Assembly (NCBI GenBank): GCA_943787265.1
Contig: CALSLT010000001.1
Location: 142,893 to 206,892, forward strand
Direction of reading: 5' to 3'
DNA length: 64,000 nt
Source of the DNA: an uncultured Planctomycetaceae bacterium
GTDB taxonomy: Bacteria; Planctomycetota; Planctomycetia; Planctomycetales; Planctomycetaceae
The position numbers and the translations under genes were made by a program. Under the pieces are notes generated by a model, which saw only the letters and a list, made by a program, of their open reading frames with translations, was not told the origin of the DNA and did not search any database. Shown here piece by piece: positions 1 to 11,230 of this stretch (position 1 is the first letter of the stretch; each line of letters starts with the position of its first letter).

Positions 1-246
1 GGACGAGGCCACTGGCCGAAAGCGATGCACGCAGTCTTGAGCGGTGGCGGCTTGAAAGAGGGACAGATCGTCGGTTCCACAACGTCCGACGGCGGAGAAC
101 CGCTCGATCGACCGCTCAAACCCGAAGACCTGCTCGCGACGATGTACCACTCCATCGGTCTCGATCGGTCGGCGACGGTGATCGATCGCCAGAATCGCCC
201 GATCCCGATCCTGCCGGACGGTGAACCGATTCGCGAACTCATCTGA
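1..246 (+). CDS. DUF1501 family protein, C-terminal fragment
   Basis: The reading frame is open from base 1 and carries the last 81 residues of a DUF1501 protein. It begins with GRGHWPKAM, corresponding to the family's conserved GRDHW-type motif, followed by a GGGLKEGQIVGSTTSDGGEPLDRP stretch and the terminal D-L-LATMYHSIGLD segment. These are the same elements seen near the C-termini of the complete DUF1501 proteins at 6374-7804 and 45079-46479. The start lies outside the window. DUF1501 proteins are secreted (usually Tat) proteins of the alkaline phosphatase/sulfatase fold, abundant in planctomycetes and of unknown function. They are typically paired with a PSCyt1/DUF1549/DUF1553 gene, which would be expected upstream, outside the window. 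Confidence 0.85.
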   Translation, partial: GRGHWPKAMHAVLSGGGLKEGQIVGSTTSDGGEPLDRPLKPEDLLATMYHSIGLDRSATVIDRQNRPIPILPDGEPIRELI

Positions 247-331
247 TCGACGCTAAAGTGCTCTCCGAAATCTCTGTCCGCTCGCAGCTTCGCGAGCCGG
301 CAGAAACAGAATCAACATTCGGAGTCACGAA

Positions 332-1798
332 ATGCTTGCTGTCATCTGCCGTCGTTTATCATTCGCCGCATTGCTCGTCGCTGTTCTCGCATCGCGAGCC
401 GACGTCGGAATGGCAGCCGACGCTCCGATGAACCTGCTGATAATTTCGACCGACGAGCATCACTTCAGCACGTTGGGATGCTACGGCGGCACGTCGGTCG
501 AAACTCCCAACATCGACTGGATTGCGAAGAACGGAGCGATCTGCACGAGCTTCTACGCGACGACGCCCGTCTGTTCTCCTTCGAGAGCGTCGCTGGTTTC
601 CGGGCTGTATCCGCAGAAGACGCCCGTCACTACAAACAATATCCCACTTGACGATTCGGTGGTGACATTCGCCGAGATCCTGCGTCGCCGAGGGTACGCA
701 ACGGGCTACGCAGGCAAGTGGCATCTCGACGGCGGCGGAAAACCTCAATGGGCTCCGAAACGAAAGTTCGGTTTCGAAGATAACCGCTACATGTTTAACC
801 GAGGTCACTGGAAGAAATTCATCATCACGGACGAAGGTCCGCAGGTCGGTGCTCGCGACAAAAAGGGCAATCCGAGTTACGGCGTCGACAACGCTAATGA
901 AAAGACATTTTCGACCGACTGGCTCTGTGACCGAGCAATGGACTTCATCGGTGAGAACAGCGACCGCCCATTCTGTTACATGGTCAGCCTGCCCGATCCT
1001 CACGGCCCGAACACGGTGCGAGCTCCTTACGACACGATGTACGAGAACGCGGCTGTCCCAATTCCAATTTCACTGGTTCGCAAACCCGAGCAAATCCCAG
1101 CGTGGGGAAAACCTGCCGGAGTAAAACCTGCTCAGCTTCAAAAACTGATGCGAAACTACTACGGAATGGTGAAGTGCATCGACGACAACATCGGGCAGGT
1201 CCTTGACACGCTGCGGGAACGAAAAATCCTCGATCGAACAATCATCGTTTTCACATCGGACCACGGAGACCTTTGCGGTGAACACGGCCGTCTTAACAAA
1301 GGAGTTCCATACGAAGGCTCCGCTCGCATCCCTTTCCTGATTCACTGTCCGGACAAAATCAAAGGCAACACCGTCGTCAACTCGGCGTTAGGAACGGTCG
1401 ACTTTCTACCGACGGTTTTAAGTCTGATGGACACTCCGGTCCCGCATAAAGTCGACGGACGAGATGCCTCAGGGCTGTTTACCCCCGCTTCAAAGGACGA
1501 ATGGGAAGACATCGCCTTTATTCGAAGCACCGGTCAACCTGGCCGATCTTCCACTGGATGGATTTCGGCGATCACTGCGAGATTCAAACTGGTTTACTCG
1601 TCGAATGAAGAGCCGTGGCTGATTGACTTGAAGAACGATCCGAACGAGCTGACCAATCTATTCGGCCAACCAGCCCACAAAGAAAAGAGTCGTTGGATGA
1701 CCGAACGACTGGTTGCTTACGGCAAGGTCCACGACGATGAGTACCTCGAAATTCCGCGAATCCGTTCATGGGTAGACCAGGTGTTGAAGTCCAATTAG
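332..1798 (+). CDS. secreted sulfatase (formylglycine type)
   Basis: A 488-aa sulfatase that would hydrolyse sulfate esters of polysaccharides or small molecules outside the cytoplasm. A signal peptide covers about residues 1-29 (hydrophobic core FAALLVAVLA, cleavage near MAADA). The metal site starts at D41-E42 (ISTDEHH), and the FGly motif is C81-S-P-S-R85, so Cys81 should be oxidised to formylglycine by a maturase not present here. A second metal cluster is visible at TSDHGDLCGEHGR. Length is normal for the S1 sulfatase family. GGAG lies 8 nt before the ATG. The stop is only 7 nt upstream of the DUF58 gene, so co-transcription is possible although the functions look unrelated. Substrate specificity cannot be read from the sequence. 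Many planctomycetes carry dozens of such genes for sulfated algal glycans. Confidence 0.9.
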   Translation: MLAVICRRLSFAALLVAVLASRADVGMAADAPMNLLIISTDEHHFSTLGCYGGTSVETPNIDWIAKNGAICTSFYATTPVCSPSRASLVSGLYPQKTPVTTNNIPLDDSVVTFAEILRRRGYATGYAGKWHLDGGGKPQWAPKRKFGFEDNRYMFNRGHWKKFIITDEGPQVGARDKKGNPSYGVDNANEKTFSTDWLCDRAMDFIGENSDRPFCYMVSLPDPHGPNTVRAPYDTMYENAAVPIPISLVRKPEQIPAWGKPAGVKPAQLQKLMRNYYGMVKCIDDNIGQVLDTLRERKILDRTIIVFTSDHGDLCGEHGRLNKGVPYEGSARIPFLIHCPDKIKGNTVVNSALGTVDFLPTVLSLMDTPVPHKVDGRDASGLFTPASKDEWEDIAFIRSTGQPGRSSTGWISAITARFKLVYSSNEEPWLIDLKNDPNELTNLFGQPAHKEKSRWMTERLVAYGKVHDDEYLEIPRIRSWVDQVLKSN

Positions 1799-1805
1799 GC
1801 GTCCG

Positions 1806-2712
1806 ATGAGCGAAGTTGGAACCAGGCCACAACTCACGCCGCTCCTCTCGAACGAAACGCTTGCTCGAGTGGAACGGCTGAGGTTGCATCCAAACCGGCG
1901 ACTGACCAACCGGACGCGCGGTGAGCATTCCGTTGGAACCGGCGGAGCAACTATCGACTTCGCCGACTACCGCGACTACGTCGCTGGCGACGACATTCGC
2001 TACGTCGACTGGAACATTTTCGCTCGTCTGCAGAGGCCATATCTCAAACTGTACTCTCATGAAGAAGAGCTGCACGTTGTCGTCATTCTGGACGCGTCAG
2101 CCTCGATGGCTTCTGAGGAAAAGTTTAACCGCGCCCAGGAATTGGCCGCGGCGTTTTCCACGATGGCTTTGCTCGGTACAGAACGTGTCAGTCTGTTTGC
2201 CGGGACGAGCGGGGGGTAGCAAGCCTGCAACGTTGCAAAACTGTTCCGGGAGGTCAGCTACTCGTCTGGTGTTCGACTTTCTGGAAGGCGTCTCACCCGC
2301 TGGCGACTCAACGATCGACACCGCAGTTGCGTCGACACTTCGAGTTCACCGTGGACGAGGAATCGCGATCGTTCTGTCTGATTTTCTCACGACAGGAGAT
2401 GTGTCTCGAAGTTTCAATCTGCTCAACAGTGCTGGTCTGGAAATCTTTGCTCTGCAGATTCTCGGCCCCAACGAAATCGATCCGGACGTCACCGGTGACG
2501 TGAGGCTGGTCGACTGCGAAACCGGACGAACGCTCGATGTCTCATCCGCTCGTGATCTTCTCGACCTTTACCACGAACATCGGCAGACGCAGCGGGACTG
2601 GATGGCGTCTCAGTGTCGCAGACGGAACGGTCGATTCGAATCCGTCAGCTCGGGCGATCCTCTGGAATCGATTCTGTTCGAAACGCTGTTGCGTCGAGGA
2701 TGGATTCGATGA
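1806..2712 (+). pseudogene. DUF58 protein interrupted by a +1 frameshift
   Basis: Residues encoded from 1806 match the DUF58 (von Willebrand-like) family: the DYRDYVAGDDIRYVDWN signature, a following FARLQRPYLKLY segment and a VVILDASASMAS box. The frame stops at 2217-2219 directly after a run of six G (2211-2216). The C-terminal half (RLVFDFLEG...GIAIVLSDFLTTGD...LLRRGWIR) continues in the frame one base over and ends at 2712. Removing one G gives an uninterrupted protein of about 301 aa, a normal DUF58 length. The downstream BatA gene starts inside the stop (ATGA), so the operon is otherwise intact. DUF58 proteins usually work with a MoxR ATPase and BatA/BatB in envelope or stress functions; no moxR is visible here. 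A homopolymer error in the assembly is the simplest explanation. True inactivation or slippage at the G run are the alternatives. Confidence 0.8.
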
Positions 2713-4616
2713 GCTGGCTAGGATTTTCCGCAATAGCCAACGCGTGGTGGCTGCTTCTGCTCGTGCCACTGCTCGTGTTCTATTTTCTGAAGCTGAAACG
2801 TCCGCGAGTCGGAGTCTCGTCACTCGTGCTCTGGCAGGCGGTCGTCAACGATCAGCGAGTCAACTCGCCATTCCAGAAGTTCCGTCGCAACATTCTGCTG
2901 TGGCTGCAGATGGCTGTCCTGATTCTGCTTGTCCTGGCCGCAATGCAACCATTTGTGCCGAGCACTGTCGAACAAGCCAACTATCAGCCGGTGCTGATCG
3001 ACTGCTCGGCAAGCATGGCAGCAACCGATCCCCTGACCGGAAAAACTCGACTGGAACTGGCGAAAGAGCGAGTGTCAGACCTCATCGACAGCCTGAATGC
3101 CGATCAGCAGATTTCGTTGATCGGCGTCCATTCATCGGCTGACCGACTGACCGAGTTCACCGGGAATCGCCGAATTCTTCACGACGCGTTAGACGCCATG
3201 CGCGTGCGGGACATCCAAAGTCAACTGGAAGATGCTTTTCGACTGACGCAGGCTTTGGCCAAAACAGTTCCCGTCGAATCGGCCGTTCTTTTTTCTGATG
3301 GGAACATTCCAGATAAAGTTCGGTTCGCGCTTCCGTTTGGAGTCAATTATCAGCAGTTGCCGACCGCCGGGCCGAATGCCGGCATCACTGCGTTCAACGC
3401 TCGTCTGACATCGTCACAGGACTGGGACGTCTTCCTGAGAGTAGAATCGTCGACTGACTTCTCAGGACAAATCGTTCTTCTACAGGACGGGCAACAGATC
3501 GGCGAACAGCCGTTTGTCCTGAGCCTCGGCGAGTCTCAACGAATCGTGTTCCGAGTCACTTCCCAGATTTCGACAGCGCTGGAAGCTCGGCTGGTACCTG
3601 GAAATGCACACTCCGATTCGTTGCCAACTGACAACGTCGCGTGGCTCGACCTTCCACCTGCAAGACCGCTCCGAGTTTACGCTTCACCGCAGCTCGGCAG
3701 CTTCCGACGAGCGCTCGCAGCCACGCCGGGAGTCGATCTCTTTCCGAAACCAAAACAGCCGGAACAACGATCGGTGCGGTACGACCTGGTCATCAGCGAT
3801 AAGCGCAGCGACGCTGACTTGATCGCGTCAGTTTATTTTCTAGTCGGTGTGACACCCAACGATGCCGAGTCCCTGGTCGAACCAGCTTCGGTGCTAACAA
3901 AGTTTCTGGATTGGGACCGAACGACGCCGCTGCTTCGGCACATGCAACTGCGAGACGTCAAGATCGCCGACGCCGCTCAACCAGTTGCGGGTGTCGACGT
4001 CGGAGATTTCGAAGAGGTCGGTTACTCAACCATCGCGTCCGGCACCAACGGGCCTTTGATCCTGCGGAAACGCTCATCATCACGATTGGCGTTTCACACG
4101 CTGTTTCACACCAGCCGCTCGACTCTGGAGTTCCGAGTCGCGTTTCCGGTGCTCGTCGCAAACCTCGTTCAACTCGCCAGACAGGAAGCGTCCGTGGGAG
4201 ACGTCGGGGGAGTTAAAACCGGCGTTCTGCCAGCGGTCGATCTGCAGGCGGGAACGACCTACGAGATCACCGGGCCGAACGACTCACGGCAAACAGTTCT
4301 GGCCAACGAGGACGGCAAGCTAAGAGGAGTGACGGCAAATAGCGTCGGACGATATGGCATCTCGGGCGGAGAGGCCGAGCAACTGACGGTTGCCGCCAAC
4401 CTGCTAAGTTCCGCGGAGTCGACTCTGACGCCCGTCAGCTCGATTGAGTTTGACGAGCAAACCGTCGCGTCAGCCGGCGAAGTCCTGACCACCGATCGGC
4501 CTGTCTGGTCGATTGTGACGCTCGTCGCGTTCGCGCTACTGCTTGTCGAATGGTGGTTCTTTCAGCGCCCGCGGACGCCAAATCCAGCCCGGGCTGCCAC
4601 CGCAAAATCCAACTGA
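2709..4616 (+). CDS. BatA-domain VWA membrane protein
   Basis: A 635-aa membrane protein. The N-terminus (ANAWWLLLLVPLLVFYFLKLKRP) is the BatA/aerotolerance-regulator N-terminal helix. A second helix follows (ILLWLQMAVLILLVLAAM), then a VWA domain beginning with the MIDAS-like DCSAS motif and SAVLFSDG. A middle beta-rich region and a C-terminal helix (SIVTLVAFALLLVEWWFF) complete the protein. The ATG at 2709 overlaps the TGA of the DUF58 gene (ATGA), which indicates translational coupling and fixes the start; an in-frame upstream ATG at 2613 lies inside the DUF58 coding region and is rejected. In other bacteria DUF58 and BatA-type proteins work with MoxR AAA+ ATPases in cell-envelope assembly or stress tolerance. 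The function here is inferred from family only. Confidence 0.85.
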   Translation: MSWLGFSAIANAWWLLLLVPLLVFYFLKLKRPRVGVSSLVLWQAVVNDQRVNSPFQKFRRNILLWLQMAVLILLVLAAMQPFVPSTVEQANYQPVLIDCSASMAATDPLTGKTRLELAKERVSDLIDSLNADQQISLIGVHSSADRLTEFTGNRRILHDALDAMRVRDIQSQLEDAFRLTQALAKTVPVESAVLFSDGNIPDKVRFALPFGVNYQQLPTAGPNAGITAFNARLTSSQDWDVFLRVESSTDFSGQIVLLQDGQQIGEQPFVLSLGESQRIVFRVTSQISTALEARLVPGNAHSDSLPTDNVAWLDLPPARPLRVYASPQLGSFRRALAATPGVDLFPKPKQPEQRSVRYDLVISDKRSDADLIASVYFLVGVTPNDAESLVEPASVLTKFLDWDRTTPLLRHMQLRDVKIADAAQPVAGVDVGDFEEVGYSTIASGTNGPLILRKRSSSRLAFHTLFHTSRSTLEFRVAFPVLVANLVQLARQEASVGDVGGVKTGVLPAVDLQAGTTYEITGPNDSRQTVLANEDGKLRGVTANSVGRYGISGGEAEQLTVAANLLSSAESTLTPVSSIEFDEQTVASAGEVLTTDRPVWSIVTLVAFALLLVEWWFFQRPRTPNPARAATAKSN

Positions 4617-6167
<1,551 letters not shown>

Positions 6168-6213
6168 TTGATCAACTCGTCGGCAACTCGCTGACGTAGA
6201 TCAAACTGCAAAA

Positions 6214-6253
6214 CAAAGAGCCCTCCGGTGAATTCTCACTGGAGGGCTCTTTT
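6214..6253 (+). terminator. intrinsic terminator of GAPDH
   Basis: AAAGAGCCCTCC at 6214-6225 pairs perfectly with GGAGGGCTCTTT at 6240-6251, giving a 12-bp stem with a 14-nt loop followed by TTC. The A-run on the 5' side and T-run on the 3' side make it potentially bidirectional, serving also the minus-strand DUF1501 gene that ends at 6374. Confidence 0.85.
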
Positions 6254-6276
6254 CTTATTTCTTCTGTTCGACAAGT

Positions 6277-6326
6277 AGAACCACGGATGAAACGGAAGCA
6301 TTTTACTTTCCGTGTCTTTCCGTGGT
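6277..6326. repeat. CCACGGA-type palindromic extragenic repeat
   Basis: The imperfect inverted repeat AACCACGGATGAAACGGAA (6278-6296) versus TTTCCGTGTCTTTCCGTGG (from 6306) lies between convergent genes. It shares the CCACGGA / TTCCGTG units with the element at 53793-53852, so the two appear to be copies of one dispersed extragenic repeat family. Confidence 0.6.
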
Positions 6327-6373
6327 CCACTCCGAGAATCAGAATCTCACAGTCTGCCGATCGAGGCGTGTCC

Positions 6374-7804
6374 TCAGGCAAAAACTTCGTGGACGATGTC
6401 TCCGCCAAGGTTTGTGGCGATTTCATCTCGGCCGTGGTGCGACCATGTCAGTTCGTGCTGGTCGATGCCGAGCGAATGAAGCAGCGTCGCGTAAAAGTCG
6501 CTGACGCTGACAGGGCGTTCGATGGCGGCGTATCCGAGGTCGTCGGTTGCCCCAATGGCCTGACCGCCTTTCACTCCGCCGCCGGCCAGCCAGATGCTGT
6601 AGCCAAGTGGATTGTGATTTCGCCCCTTGCCGAGTCCTTCCATTGTCGGCGTTCGACCGAACTCTCCGGCCCAGACGACGAGGGTGTCGTCCAGCAGGCC
6701 TCGGCGTTTCAGATCGGTCAGTAGTGCTGCCACAGGACGATCCGTTTTGCCGGCCATGCCGTTGTGATTGCCAGTCAGGTTTCCGTGCGCATCCCAGCCT
6801 CCGACTCGGACCTGCACGAAACGAACTCCGCGTTCCACCATCCGCCGTGCCATTAAACATGCGGTTCCGACAGACTTTGTGGGGAAGACATCGGCGCCGT
6901 AAAGCTGGTGTGTTTCTGCCGTCTCGCTGGCCAGATCGAACAGCTCGGGAGCGGTCGTCTGCATTCGGTCGGCGGTTTCGTATGACTGAATTCTCGCCAC
7001 GATCTCTGGATGATGCTTCATCCACTTCAGATGCCGCTGATTGAGCCAACCGATCAACTCCAACTGCCTGGCACGATCGGCTTTCGAAATGTGCAATGGC
7101 ATATCGACATCGCGAATTCCCTTCGCGGGATCAACAACGACTCCCTGGTAGCGTGCGGGCAGAAAGCCGGTACTCCACCCTGGAGCCTGCGGATACTGCA
7201 TGCCGCTTGTCAGCAGATTCATGACAAGGTACGCCGGCAACCCAGCATTGGTTGTTCCCGCTCCAAAGTTCACCCATGAACCGAAGCTCGGTCGGTCTCC
7301 CTGCGACGTTCCAGTAAGAGCGACGCACTCTCCTGGACCGTGGACCGGTGTCAGATGGTGCATTGACCGAATGACGCACAAGTCGTCAGCGCGCCTGGCG
7401 ATGTGTGGAAGCAAATCGGAAACGGGCAATCCACTCTCACCGTAATTCCTGAACCGGTACGGCGAAGCCATCAGGTTAACGAGACTGGCCTCTTTCAATC
7501 GTGGAAGGTTCGCGGCAAGACTGTCAGGCACGTTCTGTCCGGCAAGCCGATTCAATTCCGGCTTCGGATCGAATGTGTCAACCTGGCTTGGTCCTCCGGC
7601 CATGAACAACCAGATTATGCTCTTTGCAGTTGGCTTTTGATGAGGAGCGACGGCCTGGTTGCTGGAGCCAGCTTCGGCCGCGGAAACAGTACGGCCGTCT
7701 GACAACAATGAAGCCAGAGCGACTGAACTCAGCCCTGCGGCCGCGTCGCCGAACAATTTTCGACGCGGCAGCTCATGTCCATGATTTTCGGCGGCGTTTG
7801 GCAT
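6374..7804 (-). CDS. DUF1501 family protein (Tat-exported)
   Basis: A 476-aa DUF1501 protein. The N-terminus (PRRKLFGDAAAGLSSVALASLL) looks like a twin-arginine signal. Family landmarks are IWLFMAGGPSQVDTFDPKP, the Met-His-His segment SMHHLTPVHGPGE, VGGWDAHGN, VVWAGEFGRTP and GRNHNPLGYSIWLAGGGVKGGQAIGATDD near the end. DUF1501 belongs to the alkaline phosphatase/sulfatase superfamily; several metal-ligand-like Asp/His residues are visible, but no activity is established. It starts 12 nt after the DUF1549/DUF1553 gene, and the two form the canonical planctomycete pair, so they are probably one transcription unit and act together outside the cytoplasm. Length is normal. Confidence 0.92.
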   Translation of the reverse strand: MPNAAENHGHELPRRKLFGDAAAGLSSVALASLLSDGRTVSAAEAGSSNQAVAPHQKPTAKSIIWLFMAGGPSQVDTFDPKPELNRLAGQNVPDSLAANLPRLKEASLVNLMASPYRFRNYGESGLPVSDLLPHIARRADDLCVIRSMHHLTPVHGPGECVALTGTSQGDRPSFGSWVNFGAGTTNAGLPAYLVMNLLTSGMQYPQAPGWSTGFLPARYQGVVVDPAKGIRDVDMPLHISKADRARQLELIGWLNQRHLKWMKHHPEIVARIQSYETADRMQTTAPELFDLASETAETHQLYGADVFPTKSVGTACLMARRMVERGVRFVQVRVGGWDAHGNLTGNHNGMAGKTDRPVAALLTDLKRRGLLDDTLVVWAGEFGRTPTMEGLGKGRNHNPLGYSIWLAGGGVKGGQAIGATDDLGYAAIERPVSVSDFYATLLHSLGIDQHELTWSHHGRDEIATNLGGDIVHEVFA

Positions 7805-7816
7805 GACGTTGGATCG

Positions 7817-10800
7817 TTAAGGGATGTAGGCAAACTCGTTGAGGTTCAACAGTGCGTGACAGAATTGAGCCAGTATCTCCTCACGAGTATCGGGATTCCA
7901 CGCCGCGTTAAGGAACTCAACCGAGCGTGCTTTTTCTTCTCCATCAGGCAGTCGATTCAGAATAGTCATAAACGAATGATCAACCGCTTCCTCTGGCTGA
8001 TCGCGTTCGTCACCGGCCACGCCTGAAAGAATCTTATTCGCAATCTTCTTCGAACGAGCATTCACGAATTCACTGTTCAGCAGAAACAACGGCTGCAGCG
8101 GGACCGTAGAGACTCGGCGAGTGCTGCAACTTGTCAATGCAGACGGTCCGTCAAACATGTCCTGCATATGCGGCATCACGTTTCGTTTCTGAAAGAGATA
8201 AACGCTACGCCGACGTGAAGAGTTTGTTGTCGATTCTCGAACGCTCGGACCGCCAACTTCCAACGAGAGTTCACCAGACGAAGCCAGCATACGATCCCGC
8301 AATGCTTCGGCTTCCAGCCTGCGCGGCACCCATCGCCAGAACAAGCCGTTGTCCGGATCAACACTGACGTTGGCCTCGTCAAAGTCGGACGACAGCCGGT
8401 AGACGCTTGAATTGAGAATCAACCGGTGGATGTGCCTGGTGCTCCAGCCGTTCTCCATCAACTCGACCGCCAGCCAGTCGAGCAGTTGATGCAGTTCGGG
8501 CTGCGGCGTCGTCAGTCCAAAGTTGCCGGCCTCTTCGACAAGCGCCTTCCCGAAGTGTCCCTGCCAGATCCGATTTACCCAGACTCGTGCAGTCAGAGGG
8601 TTATCACGAGAGGTGACCCAACCAGCCAGTTCCGTTCGAGGCTTCGCAGAATCGGCCACGCGAGCAGGCACCTTGCCGAAGACGGCAGGCCAGCCTGGCG
8701 ACACGACCGAACCGGGACTTCCCGCGTCGCCTCGAACGTAGAGTCGCTGCTGCCGCGTTTCTAAATCTGCGGAGTCGTACGGCAACGGCCACCGGAGCTC
8801 TAACGGCGGCACGGCCAGTTCTGCTGCGGAAGTTACGGGCGAGTAGAACGCCCAGGCCTGCGGCATGTTTGCAAGCTGTCGACCGATCTCATCGTAACGC
8901 TGCCGTTCCGGTGGCCGCATTCCGCTCACAACGCTCTTTGGGAGAATAAAGATATCGCCGTTCGGACGTTTTCGGCGTGTCGCGGCATACAGCCGATCAT
9001 ACGTCAGATCGAAAATCGTCTGACGTTGCCGCGACAAAGCGAGCTGACGATCCCGCTCTGTTCGCTCTTCAGCCTTCGTGCCATCAGAAGCCGTCTGATC
9101 GGCATTCGTAGACTCCGGGTCGCTATTCGTGATCCCGGATTCAGCATCACCGGGAAGCACGACGTTGACCGGCTGCGCCTTCGAAAAGAACCCCTGAAAC
9201 CGGTAATAGTCTCGGGCGGAAATCGGATCAAACTTGTGGTTGTGACACTGGCAACACTCGAAGGTCAAACCGAGCATCGCGTTTCCAGTCGCGTTGACGA
9301 CGTCGACCAGAATGTCGTAACGCTGCAGCGTTTTGTTTTTTTCGTTGCCGCTGTACTGGGCTGCGGCGAGGAACCCAGTCGCGACGATGTTTTCGTTCGT
9401 GAGAGGTTCCAACTCGTCGCCAGCGAGTTGTTCGGTCACGAACTGGTCGAACGGCTTGTCCGAGTTAAAACTGCTGATGACATAGTCCCGGTATCGCCAG
9501 GCGTGATCGCGGTCGCGGTTGTGTTGATACCCGTTGCTCTCCGCCCAGCGAGCGACGTCCAGCCAATGCCGTCCCCAACGCTCTCCGTACTGCGGCCGAT
9601 CGAGCAGCCGGTCAACATGCTCCGCCCAGCGATCATCTGCCGTTTCATAATTCGGGCCAGTGGCCGACTCGTTCACTCCCTTACCGCTTGGAGGCAGTCC
9701 GATCAGGTCAAGCGAAACTCGACGCTCCAATGTGGAAGAGTCAGCAAGCGAAGCGGCTCGAATACCACGTTCCGCATGCTTTGCCGCTATGAATGAATCG
9801 ACTGTTGTTCGAATCGGAAAGCTGGCCGACTTCACAGTCGGCACGTCCGGCCGTTCGATTCTCTGAAACGCCCAATGATCAGACGTCGTTGACATTGGTG
9901 GAAGCAGCTCGTCGTCCCAGGCAAGTCCTTCGTCGATCCACGTTCGGATCAGAGCCACTTCATTTTCACTCAGCAGATCGCCCTTTCCTTGCGGCGGCAT
10001 TCTTCGATCAGAATTCTCGGGCGCCGAAACTGCCGCAACGATTCGGCTATCGGATGCTTTACCGGGCAATGCCAGCGGTTCGCCGTTCGTCTCGCCAAGT
10101 ATTTCGTCGAGCAAATCGAGTCTGTAACCAGCCGAAGGATTCAGACCTCGATGACACTTGAAACAACTGCGCTCAAGGATCGGAAAAATGTCCTTCCGAA
10201 AACTGACAGTCGCACGGTTCGGCATCTTTCGCGGTGGTCGCAATTCTGGCGGAATGTCTGCCGCTTCGATCAATAGCTTTTGAGAGACGCGTTCGGGAGT
10301 CGGGAATGAGACCGAATTCTTCGGCAGTGCAAACAGCCCTTCCCAACTGTCCGCGACGACAAGGTCGTCAACGACGATCCGATCAGTGGCTTCCGTCTTT
10401 CCACCTGTCGAAAACCCGAGCCAACTAACACTCTTCACGCGACCGGCACTGAACGCGGCGGCCTGAGGCAGCGATGGTTCGGTCGGACTGGGATTCACCC
10501 ATAAATCAATCTGATCAAAAGCGAGATGCTTCTGACCGGACGACTTCGCAAGCCTGGCGACGACTAGAAACGTTCGGTCACCGGTCAGCTCAACGGGAGC
10601 AAAGGAAGTGTTCTCAGAAGCGAATCTCGCCATGAAAGCATTGCGGTTTTTACCGTCGACATGAATCCCGATGTTCGGCACGCCGCCGCTGTGAGTGGAC
10701 TCGTCACCACCGTCGACAGAATCCAGCCACAACACAAAGAATTCGCCATCAGACTTCGGAGCTGTGTCGATCGAGGCGGCGGCGTAGGTGACGAGAAAAC

Positions 10801-11224
10801 GCACGAACAACTCAGTTCCGTCGAACGGTTCGGCCAGTTGCCGGCGCAGAGGATTGTTGCGCGACTTCGTGCCGGCAATCTGAGCACCGAAGTCCGTGAG
10901 TTCTGCCGGGCTGATTCTCTCGCGCACGGCCGGTAATTTGTGAGAAACAACCCACGGACCGCGCCAACCGGAAGAGTCAGCGGGGGACGCCGTTAGTTCA
11001 GCGACGAACGACTCCGACACGATTGGTAACGCAGTCGAAGTCTTTGCTTTGTTCGTCTGACAGAAGGCGACATTTGAGCAGACGGCTAAAACGACCACAC
11101 ACGCCAACAGCCAGCACCATCGCGGCGCAGCAGGCGACGCTGCGGACCGCGGGCCGGTGCTGCAAGGTTTCAACGTGTCACATTCGTTCTGCATGATTGA
11201 GCGTGATTCTGCATTGATCATCAA
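7817..11224 (-). CDS. PSCyt1-DUF1549-DUF1553 planctomycete cytochrome protein
   Basis: An 1135-aa exported protein. After a basic N-terminus a signal helix is seen (WCWLLACVVVLAVCSNVAFC, about residues 37-55), then a laminin-G/concanavalin-like beta-sandwich of about 230 residues. A PSCyt1 cytochrome domain carries the haem motif C354-FK-C357-H358. DUF1549 (TTVDSFIAAKHAERG...LDLIGLPPS) and C-terminal DUF1553 (NPLTARVWVNRIWQGHFGKALVEE...LHRLILNSSVYR) follow. The single CxxCH suggests covalent haem. Its partner DUF1501 follows 12 nt downstream. Such pairs are planctomycete-specific expansions of unknown function, proposed for extracellular carbon degradation or electron transfer. The start is uncertain: ATG at 11224, or the Met at 11194, which would give a shorter pre-sequence. 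Confidence 0.9.
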   Translation of the reverse strand: MMINAESRSIMQNECDTLKPCSTGPRSAASPAAPRWCWLLACVVVLAVCSNVAFCQTNKAKTSTALPIVSESFVAELTASPADSSGWRGPWVVSHKLPAVRERISPAELTDFGAQIAGTKSRNNPLRRQLAEPFDGTELFVRFLVTYAAASIDTAPKSDGEFFVLWLDSVDGGDESTHSGGVPNIGIHVDGKNRNAFMARFASENTSFAPVELTGDRTFLVVARLAKSSGQKHLAFDQIDLWVNPSPTEPSLPQAAAFSAGRVKSVSWLGFSTGGKTEATDRIVVDDLVVADSWEGLFALPKNSVSFPTPERVSQKLLIEAADIPPELRPPRKMPNRATVSFRKDIFPILERSCFKCHRGLNPSAGYRLDLLDEILGETNGEPLALPGKASDSRIVAAVSAPENSDRRMPPQGKGDLLSENEVALIRTWIDEGLAWDDELLPPMSTTSDHWAFQRIERPDVPTVKSASFPIRTTVDSFIAAKHAERGIRAASLADSSTLERRVSLDLIGLPPSGKGVNESATGPNYETADDRWAEHVDRLLDRPQYGERWGRHWLDVARWAESNGYQHNRDRDHAWRYRDYVISSFNSDKPFDQFVTEQLAGDELEPLTNENIVATGFLAAAQYSGNEKNKTLQRYDILVDVVNATGNAMLGLTFECCQCHNHKFDPISARDYYRFQGFFSKAQPVNVVLPGDAESGITNSDPESTNADQTASDGTKAEERTERDRQLALSRQRQTIFDLTYDRLYAATRRKRPNGDIFILPKSVVSGMRPPERQRYDEIGRQLANMPQAWAFYSPVTSAAELAVPPLELRWPLPYDSADLETRQQRLYVRGDAGSPGSVVSPGWPAVFGKVPARVADSAKPRTELAGWVTSRDNPLTARVWVNRIWQGHFGKALVEEAGNFGLTTPQPELHQLLDWLAVELMENGWSTRHIHRLILNSSVYRLSSDFDEANVSVDPDNGLFWRWVPRRLEAEALRDRMLASSGELSLEVGGPSVRESTTNSSRRRSVYLFQKRNVMPHMQDMFDGPSALTSCSTRRVSTVPLQPLFLLNSEFVNARSKKIANKILSGVAGDERDQPEEAVDHSFMTILNRLPDGEEKARSVEFLNAAWNPDTREEILAQFCHALLNLNEFAYIP

Positions 11225-11230
11225 AACGTC

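Noticed and set aside
1806..2219. Programmed frameshifting as the cause of the DUF58 break
   Set aside because: The G6 run precedes an immediate stop, but no downstream pseudoknot or upstream Shine-Dalgarno-like stimulator was seen; an assembly or mutational indel is simpler.
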